Position numbers and translations under genes: made by a program. Shown here piece after piece: positions 1 through 7,967 of a stretch of DNA of 64,000 bases (within the stretch, counting starts at the first letter, position 1; every line of letters starts with the position of its first letter). This stretch comes from Yinghuangia aomiensis (lineage in GTDB: Bacteria; Actinomycetota; Actinomycetes; Streptomycetales; Streptomycetaceae). The stretch is from contig NZ_BAABHS010000024.1 of the NCBI RefSeq assembly GCF_039542225.1, positions 62,001 to 126,000 on the forward strand, in the 5' to 3' direction. The notes beneath the pieces were generated by a model. That model saw only the letters and a list, made by a program, of their open reading frames with translations, had not been told where the DNA came from and made no database searches.

Positions 1-1
1 G

Positions 2-1084
2 CCGGTGGTCCTGCTGTCCGCCGCCTTCGCGATGATCGGCCCTCTGCTGCAGACGATCGTCCCCTACCGGTTGCGCGGCATGGGTTCGGCGATGGGCTCG
101 GTGTACGTGTTCTTCATCGGGGCGACCGGCGGCGCGCTGATCTCGTTCCCGCTGATCAACAGCTTCGGCATCCGCACCGCCGTGCTCGTCACCATGATCC
201 CGTCCACGATCGTCGGCGGCCTCCTCATCATGCGCAGTTCGTGGCTCGTCAAGCGCGACCTGGCCAACGTGGCGGAGGAGTTGCGCGAGGAGTACGAGGA
301 GCACCAGCGGCGTGCGGCGGCTCCGGACGACGTCCCGGTGCTCCAGGCGAGCGGCATCGACTTCTCGTACGGCCAGGTCCAGGTGCTGTTCGACGTCGGT
401 TTCGAGGTGCGCCGCGGCGAAGTCCTCGCGCTGCTGGGCACCAACGGAGCGGGCAAGAGCACGATCCTGCGCGTCGCCTCGGGCATGGCCACCCCCGAGC
501 GGGGCGTGGTCCGGCTCAACGGGCGCACGGTCACCTACGTGTCGCCCGAGCAGCGGGTCCGGCTGGGCGTCGTGTCCCTCGCGGGCGGTGCCGGGGTGTT
601 CCCGAGCATGTCGGTCCGGGAGAACCTGGAACTCGGCGCGTTCGTCCACCGGGGCGACCCGGACGATGTCGCGCGCCGCATCGACCGGGTGCTGGAGATC
701 TTCCCCCAGTTGCGCGAACGGCAGCGCGAGCGGGCCTCGACGCTGTCCGGCGGGCAGCAGCAGGTGCTCGCCCTGGCGCTGGCGCTGCTGCACGACCCCG
801 AGGTCCTGCTCATCGACGAACTGTCGCTCGGCCTGGCGCCCGGCGTGGTCGCCGAACTGCTCGCCGTCGTCCGCAGGCTCCGCGCGTCGGGTCTCGCGAT
901 GATCATCGTCGAGCAGTCCCTGAACGTCGCCATGTCCGTCGCGGACCGCGCGGTCTACCTGGAGAAGGGGCGGATCCGCTTCACCGGCTCCGCCGCCGAC
1001 CTCGCCGCGGGCGACATCGCCCGCGCGGTGTTCTTCCGCGGCGACGAAGACGGGCTCGTCCCGCACCGGGGAGAGGCGACATGA
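2..1084 (+). CDS. MFS-like membrane domain fused to LivF-type ABC ATPase (5' partial)
   Basis: The gene enters from the left edge, so its start is outside the window. The first roughly 80 visible residues are the last membrane segments of a major-facilitator-type domain; a charged linker follows, then a complete ABC ATPase of the LivF (branched-chain amino acid) type. The ATPase shows Walker A GTNGAGKST (about 436-465), signature LSGGQQQ (about 748-768), Walker B LLIDE followed by LSLGL, and the H-loop replaced by a VEQSLNVA stretch typical of LivF. The stop overlaps the next start as ATGA, so the two genes are translationally coupled. Fused MFS-ATPase proteins occur in actinobacterial importers; the substrate cannot be read from sequence. 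Confidence 0.85.
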   Translation, partial: PVVLLSAAFAMIGPLLQTIVPYRLRGMGSAMGSVYVFFIGATGGALISFPLINSFGIRTAVLVTMIPSTIVGGLLIMRSSWLVKRDLANVAEELREEYEEHQRRAAAPDDVPVLQASGIDFSYGQVQVLFDVGFEVRRGEVLALLGTNGAGKSTILRVASGMATPERGVVRLNGRTVTYVSPEQRVRLGVVSLAGGAGVFPSMSVRENLELGAFVHRGDPDDVARRIDRVLEIFPQLRERQRERASTLSGGQQQVLALALALLHDPEVLLIDELSLGLAPGVVAELLAVVRRLRASGLAMIIVEQSLNVAMSVADRAVYLEKGRIRFTGSAADLAAGDIARAVFFRGDEDGLVPHRGEAT

Positions 1085-3927
1085 ACAACCAGGTCCTCTT
1101 CGACGGCCTCGTCAACGGCCTCGCCATCGGCCTGATCGCCCAGGGCATCGTCCTGGTGTACCGGTCCACCCGCGTCGTCAACTTCGCGGTCGGCAACCTC
1201 GGCGTCATCGCGGCGGCGCTGCTGCCGCTCGTGTGCCTCAACTACGGCTGGCCGGTCTGGATCGCGCTGCCGGCCGCGCTGGCGGTCGGGACGCTGACCG
1301 GCACGCTGGTCGAGCTGTCCGTGATCCGCCGCCTGTTCACCGCGCCGCGGGTCACGGTCCTGATCGCGACGATCGGCGTGTCCCAAGCCGCCGTGGCCGT
1401 CGTGACCGCCCTGCCGGACGTCCGGAACGGGCTCAGCGCGCAGTACCCGGTCCCCGTCCACGGGACCTGGACGGTCGCCGGGATCACCGTCACCGGGGCG
1501 CAGGCCTCGGTGCTGGTCGTCGTTCCGCTCGTGGCCGGCGCGCTCTCGATGCTGCTCAACCACACCACCGTGGGCCGCGCGGTCACCGCGTCGGCGGACA
1601 ACATGCCGCTGGCCCGCACCCTCGGCATCAACCCGAAGCTGATCTCCACCCTGGTGTGGACGATCGCGGGCCTGCTCTCCAGCCTTGCGATGATCCTCGT
1701 CTCCGGGCTGTCCGGCGGCGTCACCGCGGTCACCGACCTGGGCCCCGGCACCATGGTCCGGGCGCTCGCCGCGGCCGTGGTCGCGGGCATGGTCTCCTTC
1801 CGCTGGTCGATGCTGGCGGGCGTCGCAATCGGCGTGCTCCAGGCGTACGTGCGCTTCGAGTACGTGACCCGGCCCGGCCTCGTGGACCTGCTGCTGCTCG
1901 GCGCCGTGCTCGCCGCCGTGTGGGCGTACGCCCGCCGGGACGACCGCGGCCGGACGGAGACCGTGGCGTTCGGCCCGCGCGTCCGCACCGTGCCCGAACA
2001 CCTGCGGCGCGTCTGGTGGGTGCGGCACCTGGGTCTGCTGGCCGCGCTGCCGGTCCTCGCCGCCGCGGTGCTCCTGCCCCTCGTCGTCACGCAGTCGTCG
2101 CGGCATCTGCTGTACGCGACGGTCCTCGCCTACGCCGTCTGCGCGTGCTCGCTGACCGTGCTGACCGGCTGGGCCGGCCAGCTCTCGCTCGGCCAGATGG
2201 CGTTTGCCGGACTCGGCGCGCTGACGGCCGCGTTGCTGACGCGCGGTCTCACCATCGGACTCGGCGGGGACACCCGGCTGATCGTCGACGCGATGCCGTT
2301 CCCGGCCGCGGTCCTGGCGGCCGCGGCGGGCACGGCGCTCCTCGCCGCGGTGATCGGGTTCGCGGCCCTGCGGGTCGACGGGATGCCGCTCGCGATCAGC
2401 ACGTTCGCGCTCGGCGTCGCCGCGGTCGGATTCTTGTACCGGATGGACATCTTCGGCGCGGGCACCGGCGACTCGGTGGCCTTCCCCCGCGGCACGCTGT
2501 TCGGGCTGGACCTGTCGCGCGAACGCACGTACTACTACGTGCTCCTGGCGGTCCTGGCCCTTGTGGTCGCGCTGCTGTCCCGGCTGCGGCGTACCGGCCC
2601 CGGCCGCCGCATGATCGCCGTGCGCGACAACCCGGACGCGGCCGCCGCCGCGACGATCCGGCCGACCCGCACGAAAATCGTCGCGTTCGCCCTGTCGGGC
2701 GCGCTGGCCGGACTCGGCGGCGGACTGCTCGCCGGCGCCGTCCAGTCCGTGCCGGTGACCGAGCGGTTCTTCCAGGTCGGTGACTCGCTCATGCTGGTGG
2801 CCATCGTGGTGATCGGCGGGTTGGGCTCGGTCTGGGGGCCCGTGCTCGGCGCGGTGTGGGTGATCGGCCTTCCGGCCTTCTTCCCCGACAACGAGCTGGT
2901 GCCGCTGTTCGCCTCCAGTCTCGGGCTGCTGGTCCTGCTGATGTACTTCCCCGGCGGGCTGGTGCAGATCGGGTACGCGCTGCGCGGCGCGGTACTGGAC
3001 CTCGCGGAACGGCGCTTGGCCGCCGCGGAAGCCGGGGCACCCAAAGCGCCGGCCGCCACACGCGTGCCGGCCGCGGCCCCTACCGAGCGCCGGACACGTC
3101 CCGAACTCCCCCCGGGAAAACCGGTGGTGGAGGTCCGCGACGTCGCCGTGCGGTTCGGCGGGAACACCGCCGTCGACGGCGTGAGCATGCACGTCCACGC
3201 CGACGAGATCGTGGGCCTGATCGGCACCAACGGCGCGGGCAAGTCGACGCTGCTCGGCGCGATCGGCGGGTTCGTCCCCGCGTCCGGGACGGTGGAACTG
3301 CTCGGCCACGACGTCTCCGGGTGGTCCCCCGCCCGGCGCGCGGCGCTCGGCCTCGGACGGACGTTCCAGGCCGCCCGGCTGTTCCCCGAACTCACCGTGC
3401 GCGAGACAGTCCTCGTCGCGCTGGAGGCACGCGGCCGGTCCGGGCTGGTCGCCACGGCCGCCTTCCTGCCCGGCGCCGTGCGCGCCGAACGGCGGCGGCG
3501 CGCCGAAGCCGCGGACCTGATCGACCTGGTCGGACTCGGCGCGTACGCGGACCAGGCGGTGGCGGGGCTGTCGACCGGCACCCGGCGCATCGTCGAACTC
3601 GCCAACCTGCTCGCGCTCGACGCACGGGTGCTGTGCCTCGACGAGCCCACCGCCGGCGTCGCGCAGCGCGAAACCGAGGCGCTCGGCCCGCTGCTGCTCC
3701 GGCTGCGGCGCGAACTCGGCGCGGCCATGGTGGTGATCGAGCACGACATGCCGTTCCTGATGTCCTTCACCGACCGGCTGTACTGCCTGGAAGCCGGCCG
3801 CGTCATCGCCGAAGGCACACCCGAACAGGTGCGCACCCACCCCGCCGTCATCGCCGGGTACCTCGGCACCGACGCCCACGCCATCGACCGGTCCGGCGTG
3901 GTCCGACAGCCACCCGGCACCGCCTGA
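1081..3927 (+). CDS. LivH-LivM-LivG fusion: ABC permease, permease and ATPase in one protein
   Basis: A 948-residue protein carries three parts normally encoded separately. Residues about 1-285 form a LivH-type permease, about 315-640 a LivM-type permease (with the EAA-like stretch MIAVRDNPDAAAAA), and about 681-930 a LivG-type ATPase with Walker A GTNGAGKST near residue 715, a divergent signature LSTGTRR near 830, Walker B LCLDEPTAG and the switch histidine in VIEHDMPF. A proline/alanine-rich linker joins membrane and ATPase parts. The ATG lies inside the ATGA overlap with the upstream MFS-LivF fusion, so a whole importer (minus its binding protein) sits in two genes. Substrate is likely a branched-chain amino acid-like or amide-type solute, by family only. 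Confidence 0.9.
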   Translation: MNNQVLFDGLVNGLAIGLIAQGIVLVYRSTRVVNFAVGNLGVIAAALLPLVCLNYGWPVWIALPAALAVGTLTGTLVELSVIRRLFTAPRVTVLIATIGVSQAAVAVVTALPDVRNGLSAQYPVPVHGTWTVAGITVTGAQASVLVVVPLVAGALSMLLNHTTVGRAVTASADNMPLARTLGINPKLISTLVWTIAGLLSSLAMILVSGLSGGVTAVTDLGPGTMVRALAAAVVAGMVSFRWSMLAGVAIGVLQAYVRFEYVTRPGLVDLLLLGAVLAAVWAYARRDDRGRTETVAFGPRVRTVPEHLRRVWWVRHLGLLAALPVLAAAVLLPLVVTQSSRHLLYATVLAYAVCACSLTVLTGWAGQLSLGQMAFAGLGALTAALLTRGLTIGLGGDTRLIVDAMPFPAAVLAAAAGTALLAAVIGFAALRVDGMPLAISTFALGVAAVGFLYRMDIFGAGTGDSVAFPRGTLFGLDLSRERTYYYVLLAVLALVVALLSRLRRTGPGRRMIAVRDNPDAAAAATIRPTRTKIVAFALSGALAGLGGGLLAGAVQSVPVTERFFQVGDSLMLVAIVVIGGLGSVWGPVLGAVWVIGLPAFFPDNELVPLFASSLGLLVLLMYFPGGLVQIGYALRGAVLDLAERRLAAAEAGAPKAPAATRVPAAAPTERRTRPELPPGKPVVEVRDVAVRFGGNTAVDGVSMHVHADEIVGLIGTNGAGKSTLLGAIGGFVPASGTVELLGHDVSGWSPARRAALGLGRTFQAARLFPELTVRETVLVALEARGRSGLVATAAFLPGAVRAERRRRAEAADLIDLVGLGAYADQAVAGLSTGTRRIVELANLLALDARVLCLDEPTAGVAQRETEALGPLLLRLRRELGAAMVVIEHDMPFLMSFTDRLYCLEAGRVIAEGTPEQVRTHPAVIAGYLGTDAHAIDRSGVVRQPPGTA

Positions 3928-4013
3928 TCACCCCGAACACCCCGAACACCCCCACGAATTCCTGTATCCCGGGCATCCCGCGCCCGATTTCCCCGAGCAC
4001 GGAGGGCAGAGCC

Positions 4014-4955
4014 ATGCCACTGGACCCACCGATCCGCGCCCTGGTCGACGCGCTCGCCGCGGCCGGAGCGGCCGAACGCGAGGCCGCCGACCTGGACGAA
4101 CGACGCCGGATGTCGGCCGCGACGATGGTCCTCGCGTCCACCGGACGCGGACCGGGCGTCGTCGCGACCGACCACCGCATCGCCGTCGACGGCGGCGAGA
4201 TCGCCGTGCGCGTCCTGCGCCCGGCCGACCTGCCCTCCCCCGCTCCGGCGTTCTACTTCGTGCACGGCGGCGGCTGGACCCTGGGCAACCTCGACACCGG
4301 CGAGGTCGAGTGCGGCCCGATGGCGGCCCTGGTGCCCTGCGTCGTGGTGTCCGTGGACTACCGGCTCGCACCGGAGCACCCCTTCCCCACCCCGCTGGAG
4401 GACTGCGTCGCGGGCTACGCATGGCTGCACGCGAACGCCGCCGAGCTGGGCATCGATCCGGCCCGGGTCGCCGTCGGCGGCGCCAGCGCGGGCGGGAACC
4501 TGGCGGCCGCACTCTGTCTGGCGGTGCGCGACCGGGGCCTGCCCGCCCCGTGCCTCCAGCTCCTCGACGTCCCCGCGCTGGACCTGACCCCGATGCCGGT
4601 CCCGGACGAGGAACCGTCCGGCGGGCTCACCGCGAGCGAAGTCAACCAATACGCCGCCTGGTACCTCGGCGAGCACGGCGACCCGAAGGACCCCCTGGCG
4701 TCGCCGCTGCACGCTGGCGACCTGAGCGGCCTGCCGCCCGCCGTCCTCACCGTCGCCGAGCTGGACGTGCTGTGCGGGCAGGGCGAGCGGTACCTGGCCC
4801 GGCTGCACGAAGCGGGCGTGCCCGGCTCCGCCTTCCGGGTGGCCGCGCACGGGCACGGGACCTGGATCATCCCGATCACCGCGACGTTCACCCTCGTCCG
4901 CGAGGTGCGCGCGGCGGCGCTGCGCCACGCGTTCGCGGCGACGCTGGTGCCCTGA
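4014..4955 (+). CDS. alpha/beta hydrolase of the HSL (hormone-sensitive lipase) esterase family
   Basis: The 313-residue protein has the oxyanion-hole motif HGGGW (H84), the nucleophile elbow GGASAGGN with Ser158, a DYRLAPEHPFP signature, a candidate acid Asp in AELDVL and a His in HGHGT. This is the family IV carboxylesterase arrangement, cytoplasmic, acting on short acyl esters. The ATG at 4014 follows GGAGGG by 7 bases; longer open frame upstream lies inside the ABC gene and is not used. It follows the ABC importer by 86 bases in the same direction, so it may act on an imported ester. The exact substrate is unknown. Confidence 0.85.
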   Translation: MPLDPPIRALVDALAAAGAAEREAADLDERRRMSAATMVLASTGRGPGVVATDHRIAVDGGEIAVRVLRPADLPSPAPAFYFVHGGGWTLGNLDTGEVECGPMAALVPCVVVSVDYRLAPEHPFPTPLEDCVAGYAWLHANAAELGIDPARVAVGGASAGGNLAAALCLAVRDRGLPAPCLQLLDVPALDLTPMPVPDEEPSGGLTASEVNQYAAWYLGEHGDPKDPLASPLHAGDLSGLPPAVLTVAELDVLCGQGERYLARLHEAGVPGSAFRVAAHGHGTWIIPITATFTLVREVRAAALRHAFAATLVP

Positions 4956-5061
4956 TCCGGGCTCCGCCCCCCGCTTCCCTCCCCGAACCCGCATTCCGGG
5001 ATCCGGAATGCGCAGCAAGACGCACCACGCAGCCCCTGTCGCGCGGCCCTGGGAGGTCACG

Positions 5062-7062
5062 GTGCTCCACCAGCTGTTCCGCACTGCCCGTACCGGAAGA
5101 ACCGGAACGAGACGTCACCCGTCCCGCCCGCTGCGCCGGCGCATCGGCGCCCTCGTGGCCGGCGCGCTCGTCGTGACCACCGCCCTCGTCGGGTCGGGGC
5201 CGGCCGCGACCGCGGCGCCCACGGCCGCGAGTCCGGTGGCCTACGGGATCAGCGCGCAGAAGGGTGTGGCCGTCACCATGGCGGACGGCACCGTGCTGCG
5301 CGCGGACGTCTACACGCCCGCCCTGCCCGGCACCACCACCGCGGCACCGGGTCCGTTCCCGGTGCTGCTGAACCAGACACCGTACGGGCGCGGCCTCAAG
5401 CAGGCCGAGCTGGCGTACTTCGTCCAGCGCGGCTACATCGCGGTCGCCGTGGACGTGCGCGGCACCGGCTCGTCGACCGGCTCGTGGTCGCCGTTCGCGC
5501 CGATCGAGGCGCAGGACGGCGCGGCACTGGTGAACTGGGCGGCGGCGCTCCCGTCCGCGGACGGCGGCGTCGGCCTGTACGGCGACTCGTACACCGGCAT
5601 CAACCAGATCTCCACCGCCGCCGCGGTCGGGCCCACCTCGCACCTCAAGGCCATCTTCCCGGTCGTGGCCGGGAACGACCTGTACCGCGAACTGGTCACC
5701 ATGGGCGGGCTGCCGAACGCCGAGTTCATGCCCTTCTGGCTGCTCTACACCGGGCTCGGCAACCTGACCAACCCGATCACCGACGCCCTCAACGGCGGCT
5801 CGTCGCAGAACATCCTCGACACGCTCTCGCTGGAGCTGCAGCACATCAGCGGCATCGCGACGGCGAACCTGCCGATCCTCAACGGGCTGATGACCGGCGG
5901 CGAGCAGTCCTACGACGGCGCCTTCTGGCAGGCGCGCCGCCCGGCCGACCAGCTCGCGAACGTGGTCGCCAACGGCGTGCCGGCGTTCCTGGTCGGCGGC
6001 TGGTACGACCTGTTCCAGCGCGGTGCGCTGATGAACTACGCGGGCCTGCAGAACGCGTGGGCGGGCCGCCCGGTCGGCGCGCCGATGGCCGCCGGGCAGC
6101 AGGTCACCGACCGCTACCAGCTCCTGATGGGCCCGTGGTACCACGACCCGCGCCAGGACCCCGGATTCGACCTATCGGCCCTGCAACTCCGCTGGTACGA
6201 CCACTGGTTGAAGGGCATGGACACCGGGATCACCGGCACCACGAACCCGCTGCACGTCAACGAGCTGGGGTCCGGCCGCTGGCTCGACACGCGCAACTAC
6301 CCGTTCACCGAGACCACCGCGTCGCGCCTGTACTTCGACAAGGGCCGTACCGGCACCGCCGGTTCCTCGGCGAACGACGGGCTGCTCGCACCGACGCCGC
6401 CGACCTCCGGCGGTTCCGAGTTCATCACCTGGACGGCGGCGAACAACCCGTGCACGCGGTCGTCGACGCAGTGGTTCGGCGGGTTCCTCCGCAATCCGGC
6501 GTGCGACAACTCGAACCTCGCGCGGGAGAGCGGACCCAACGCACTCGTCTACACGACCGTGCCCGTGACCGAGACGACGGTCCTCGCCGGCCCGATCGGC
6601 GCGACGTTGTACGCCTCCGCCAACACGAACGAGACGCAGTTCGTCGCGACCGTCACGGACGTCGGCCCCGACGGCTCCTCGGTACCGCTCAGCCAAGGCG
6701 CGCTGGTCGGCACGCACCGCGCGGTCGACCCCGCGCGGAGCTGGTACGCCCCGGACGGGTCGCTGCAGATGCCGTACCACCCGTCCACCCAGGCGTCCAC
6801 GACCCCGGTTCCCGCTTTCCAGACCACCCGCTACGACCTGGAGGTCTTCCCGACGTTCGCGTCGCTCGCCCCCGGCCACCGCATCCGCGTGGTCATCACC
6901 ACCGCCGACACGCCCCACCTGTCGGCCACCACACCCCAGACGTTCAAGCTCCTCGCGGGCGTCTACCAGCTGAAGTCGGGCCCGGACACCCCGTCGTCGG
7001 TCACCGTCCCGCTGGCCCCGGCCGCCGGCTTCGGCACGCCCTGCACGAGCGTCTGCCCGTAG
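5062..7062 (+). CDS. secreted CocE/X-Pro dipeptidyl-peptidase family hydrolase
   Basis: The protein of about 666 residues starts at GTG 5062, chosen because GGGAGG lies 5 bases upstream; an in-frame ATG at 5008 lacks such a site. The N-terminus is a signal peptide: basic stretch RRRIG, hydrophobic core, then AATAAPTAA. The catalytic domain shows the nucleophile elbow GDSYTG (Ser176), the DVRGTGSS oxyanion region, and a C-terminal jelly-roll-like part with RYDLEVFPTF and HRIRVVIT. Members cleave X-Pro peptides, acyl esters or beta-lactam side chains. Cysteine pairs near the domain join fit extracellular folding. A strong terminator follows. Confidence 0.85.
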   Translation: MLHQLFRTARTGRTGTRRHPSRPLRRRIGALVAGALVVTTALVGSGPAATAAPTAASPVAYGISAQKGVAVTMADGTVLRADVYTPALPGTTTAAPGPFPVLLNQTPYGRGLKQAELAYFVQRGYIAVAVDVRGTGSSTGSWSPFAPIEAQDGAALVNWAAALPSADGGVGLYGDSYTGINQISTAAAVGPTSHLKAIFPVVAGNDLYRELVTMGGLPNAEFMPFWLLYTGLGNLTNPITDALNGGSSQNILDTLSLELQHISGIATANLPILNGLMTGGEQSYDGAFWQARRPADQLANVVANGVPAFLVGGWYDLFQRGALMNYAGLQNAWAGRPVGAPMAAGQQVTDRYQLLMGPWYHDPRQDPGFDLSALQLRWYDHWLKGMDTGITGTTNPLHVNELGSGRWLDTRNYPFTETTASRLYFDKGRTGTAGSSANDGLLAPTPPTSGGSEFITWTAANNPCTRSSTQWFGGFLRNPACDNSNLARESGPNALVYTTVPVTETTVLAGPIGATLYASANTNETQFVATVTDVGPDGSSVPLSQGALVGTHRAVDPARSWYAPDGSLQMPYHPSTQASTTPVPAFQTTRYDLEVFPTFASLAPGHRIRVVITTADTPHLSATTPQTFKLLAGVYQLKSGPDTPSSVTVPLAPAAGFGTPCTSVCP

Positions 7063-7076
7063 TTCCCGACCAGCCG

Positions 7077-7110
7077 ACGGCCGCCCCGGACACCCGTCCG
7101 GGGCGGCCGT
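7077..7110. terminator. intrinsic terminator after the CocE-type hydrolase
   Basis: A perfect 15-base-pair inverted repeat (7077-7091 with 7096-7110) around a 4-base loop lies 15 bases after the stop of the secreted hydrolase. There is no U-run, as is common in high-GC actinomycetes. Confidence 0.8.
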
Positions 7111-7153
7111 TCCGCGTGGCGTAGGCCGTCCACTCGCGCGGCCCGCGAGCCGG

Positions 7154-7176
7154 AATTCCCGGCCGGGAATTATAGT
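7154..7176 (+). promoter_or_regulatory. tetR promoter with palindromic operator (TTCCCGNNCGGGAA)
   Basis: A perfect 18-base palindrome covers 7154-7171 with core TTCCCGGCCGGGAA (7156-7169). It ends at a good -10 element TATAGT (7171-7176), filling the spacer between -35 and -10. The same core appears twice between the glycoside hydrolase and MFS genes, so this looks like an autoregulatory site for the TetR protein encoded just downstream. Confidence 0.75.
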
Positions 7177-7221
7177 GGCCGCAGAGGGCGGTGCCGACCG
7201 CCCCCGGCAGAGGAGTGGCGC

Positions 7222-7929
7222 ATGCACGACGCGGAGGCCGATCGCGGGTCCGGCGGGGGCTCCGGGGGTGCCCGGCGCGGACGCGGTGGCCGAGCGGGGC
7301 TCGATGCGGCCCGAATTCTGGAGGTCGCGCGGACGCTGCCGCCGGAGGAACTGACGATGCAGGCCGTCGCCGACCGGCTCGGGGTGGACCGCAAGGCGCT
7401 CAACTACCACGTCTCGGGGCGCGAAGGGCTCCTCGAGCTGGTGGCGGCCAACGCCTTCGAGACGCGGTTCGTCCCGTTCGCGTTCGCGGCGGACGCGAGT
7501 TGGGAGGACTGCTGCCGCCGGTTCGCGACCGCGGTGAAGGATTCCCTGGTCGACACCGGGGCGCTCATCGAGTACGTCCGCTTCGACGGCCCGCTGGGCA
7601 CGCTCACCCTCGGCCCCGCGGACGCGCTGGTCGAGCGCCTGGTCGCGGCCGGGTTCGGCATCGCGGACGCGGGCCGGGCGCTGGACGTCCTGTCGCTCCT
7701 GGCGATGGGCTTCGCCCGCGACGTGGTCACGGCGCGGCGGCACGGGCGGCACCCGCAGGGGCCGTACATGGAAGAGGCGCTCGCCCGGCCGGAAGCCGCG
7801 GGCTTCCACTCCTTGCGGCGGCTGGTGGCCGAAGGCGTGGAGATCGGCGACGAGGAGACGTTCCGCTTCGGGCTGGAGGCGACGGTGAGCGGCCTCGCGT
7901 CGCTGCTGGCCGCGTCGGCGGCCCGGTAG
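7222..7929 (+). CDS. TetR-family transcriptional repressor, likely of the glycoside regulon
   Basis: The 235-residue protein has a glycine/arginine-rich tail at residues 1-25, then a TetR helix-turn-helix (about 30-75: LTMQAVADRLGVDRKALNYHVSGREGLLEL) and a helical ligand-binding C-terminus. ATG 7222 follows GAGGAG. Its promoter carries the palindrome TTCCCGGCCGGGAA, and two further copies lie in the divergent region between the glycoside hydrolase and the MFS gene next door, so autoregulation plus control of those two genes is the simplest reading. The effector is unknown but a glycoside or sugar is plausible. Confidence 0.85.
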   Translation: MHDAEADRGSGGGSGGARRGRGGRAGLDAARILEVARTLPPEELTMQAVADRLGVDRKALNYHVSGREGLLELVAANAFETRFVPFAFAADASWEDCCRRFATAVKDSLVDTGALIEYVRFDGPLGTLTLGPADALVERLVAAGFGIADAGRALDVLSLLAMGFARDVVTARRHGRHPQGPYMEEALARPEAAGFHSLRRLVAEGVEIGDEETFRFGLEATVSGLASLLAASAAR

Positions 7930-7967
7930 GCACCACGACCGGGCCGCCTACCGGGCCGCCGGTGCCT
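7928..7967. terminator. convergent hairpin between tetR and the family 3 glycoside hydrolase
   Basis: Seven-base arms AGGCACC and GGTGCCT enclose two direct copies of ACCGGGCCGCC. The hairpin spans the stops of the two convergent genes and could terminate both. Confidence 0.5.

Noticed and set aside
955..3879. 974-codon open frame on the minus strand
   Set aside because: It mirrors the ABC fusion gene in antisense; its protein is low-complexity Arg/Gly/Asp/His-rich, typical of a shadow frame in high-GC DNA.
2535..5084. 849-codon minus-strand frame across the ABC and esterase genes
   Set aside because: Runs antisense to two well-supported genes and gives Arg/Ser-rich sequence with no motif.
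6172..7809. 545-codon minus-strand frame
   Set aside because: Antisense to the CocE hydrolase and TetR genes; crosses their terminator and operator; no family pattern.
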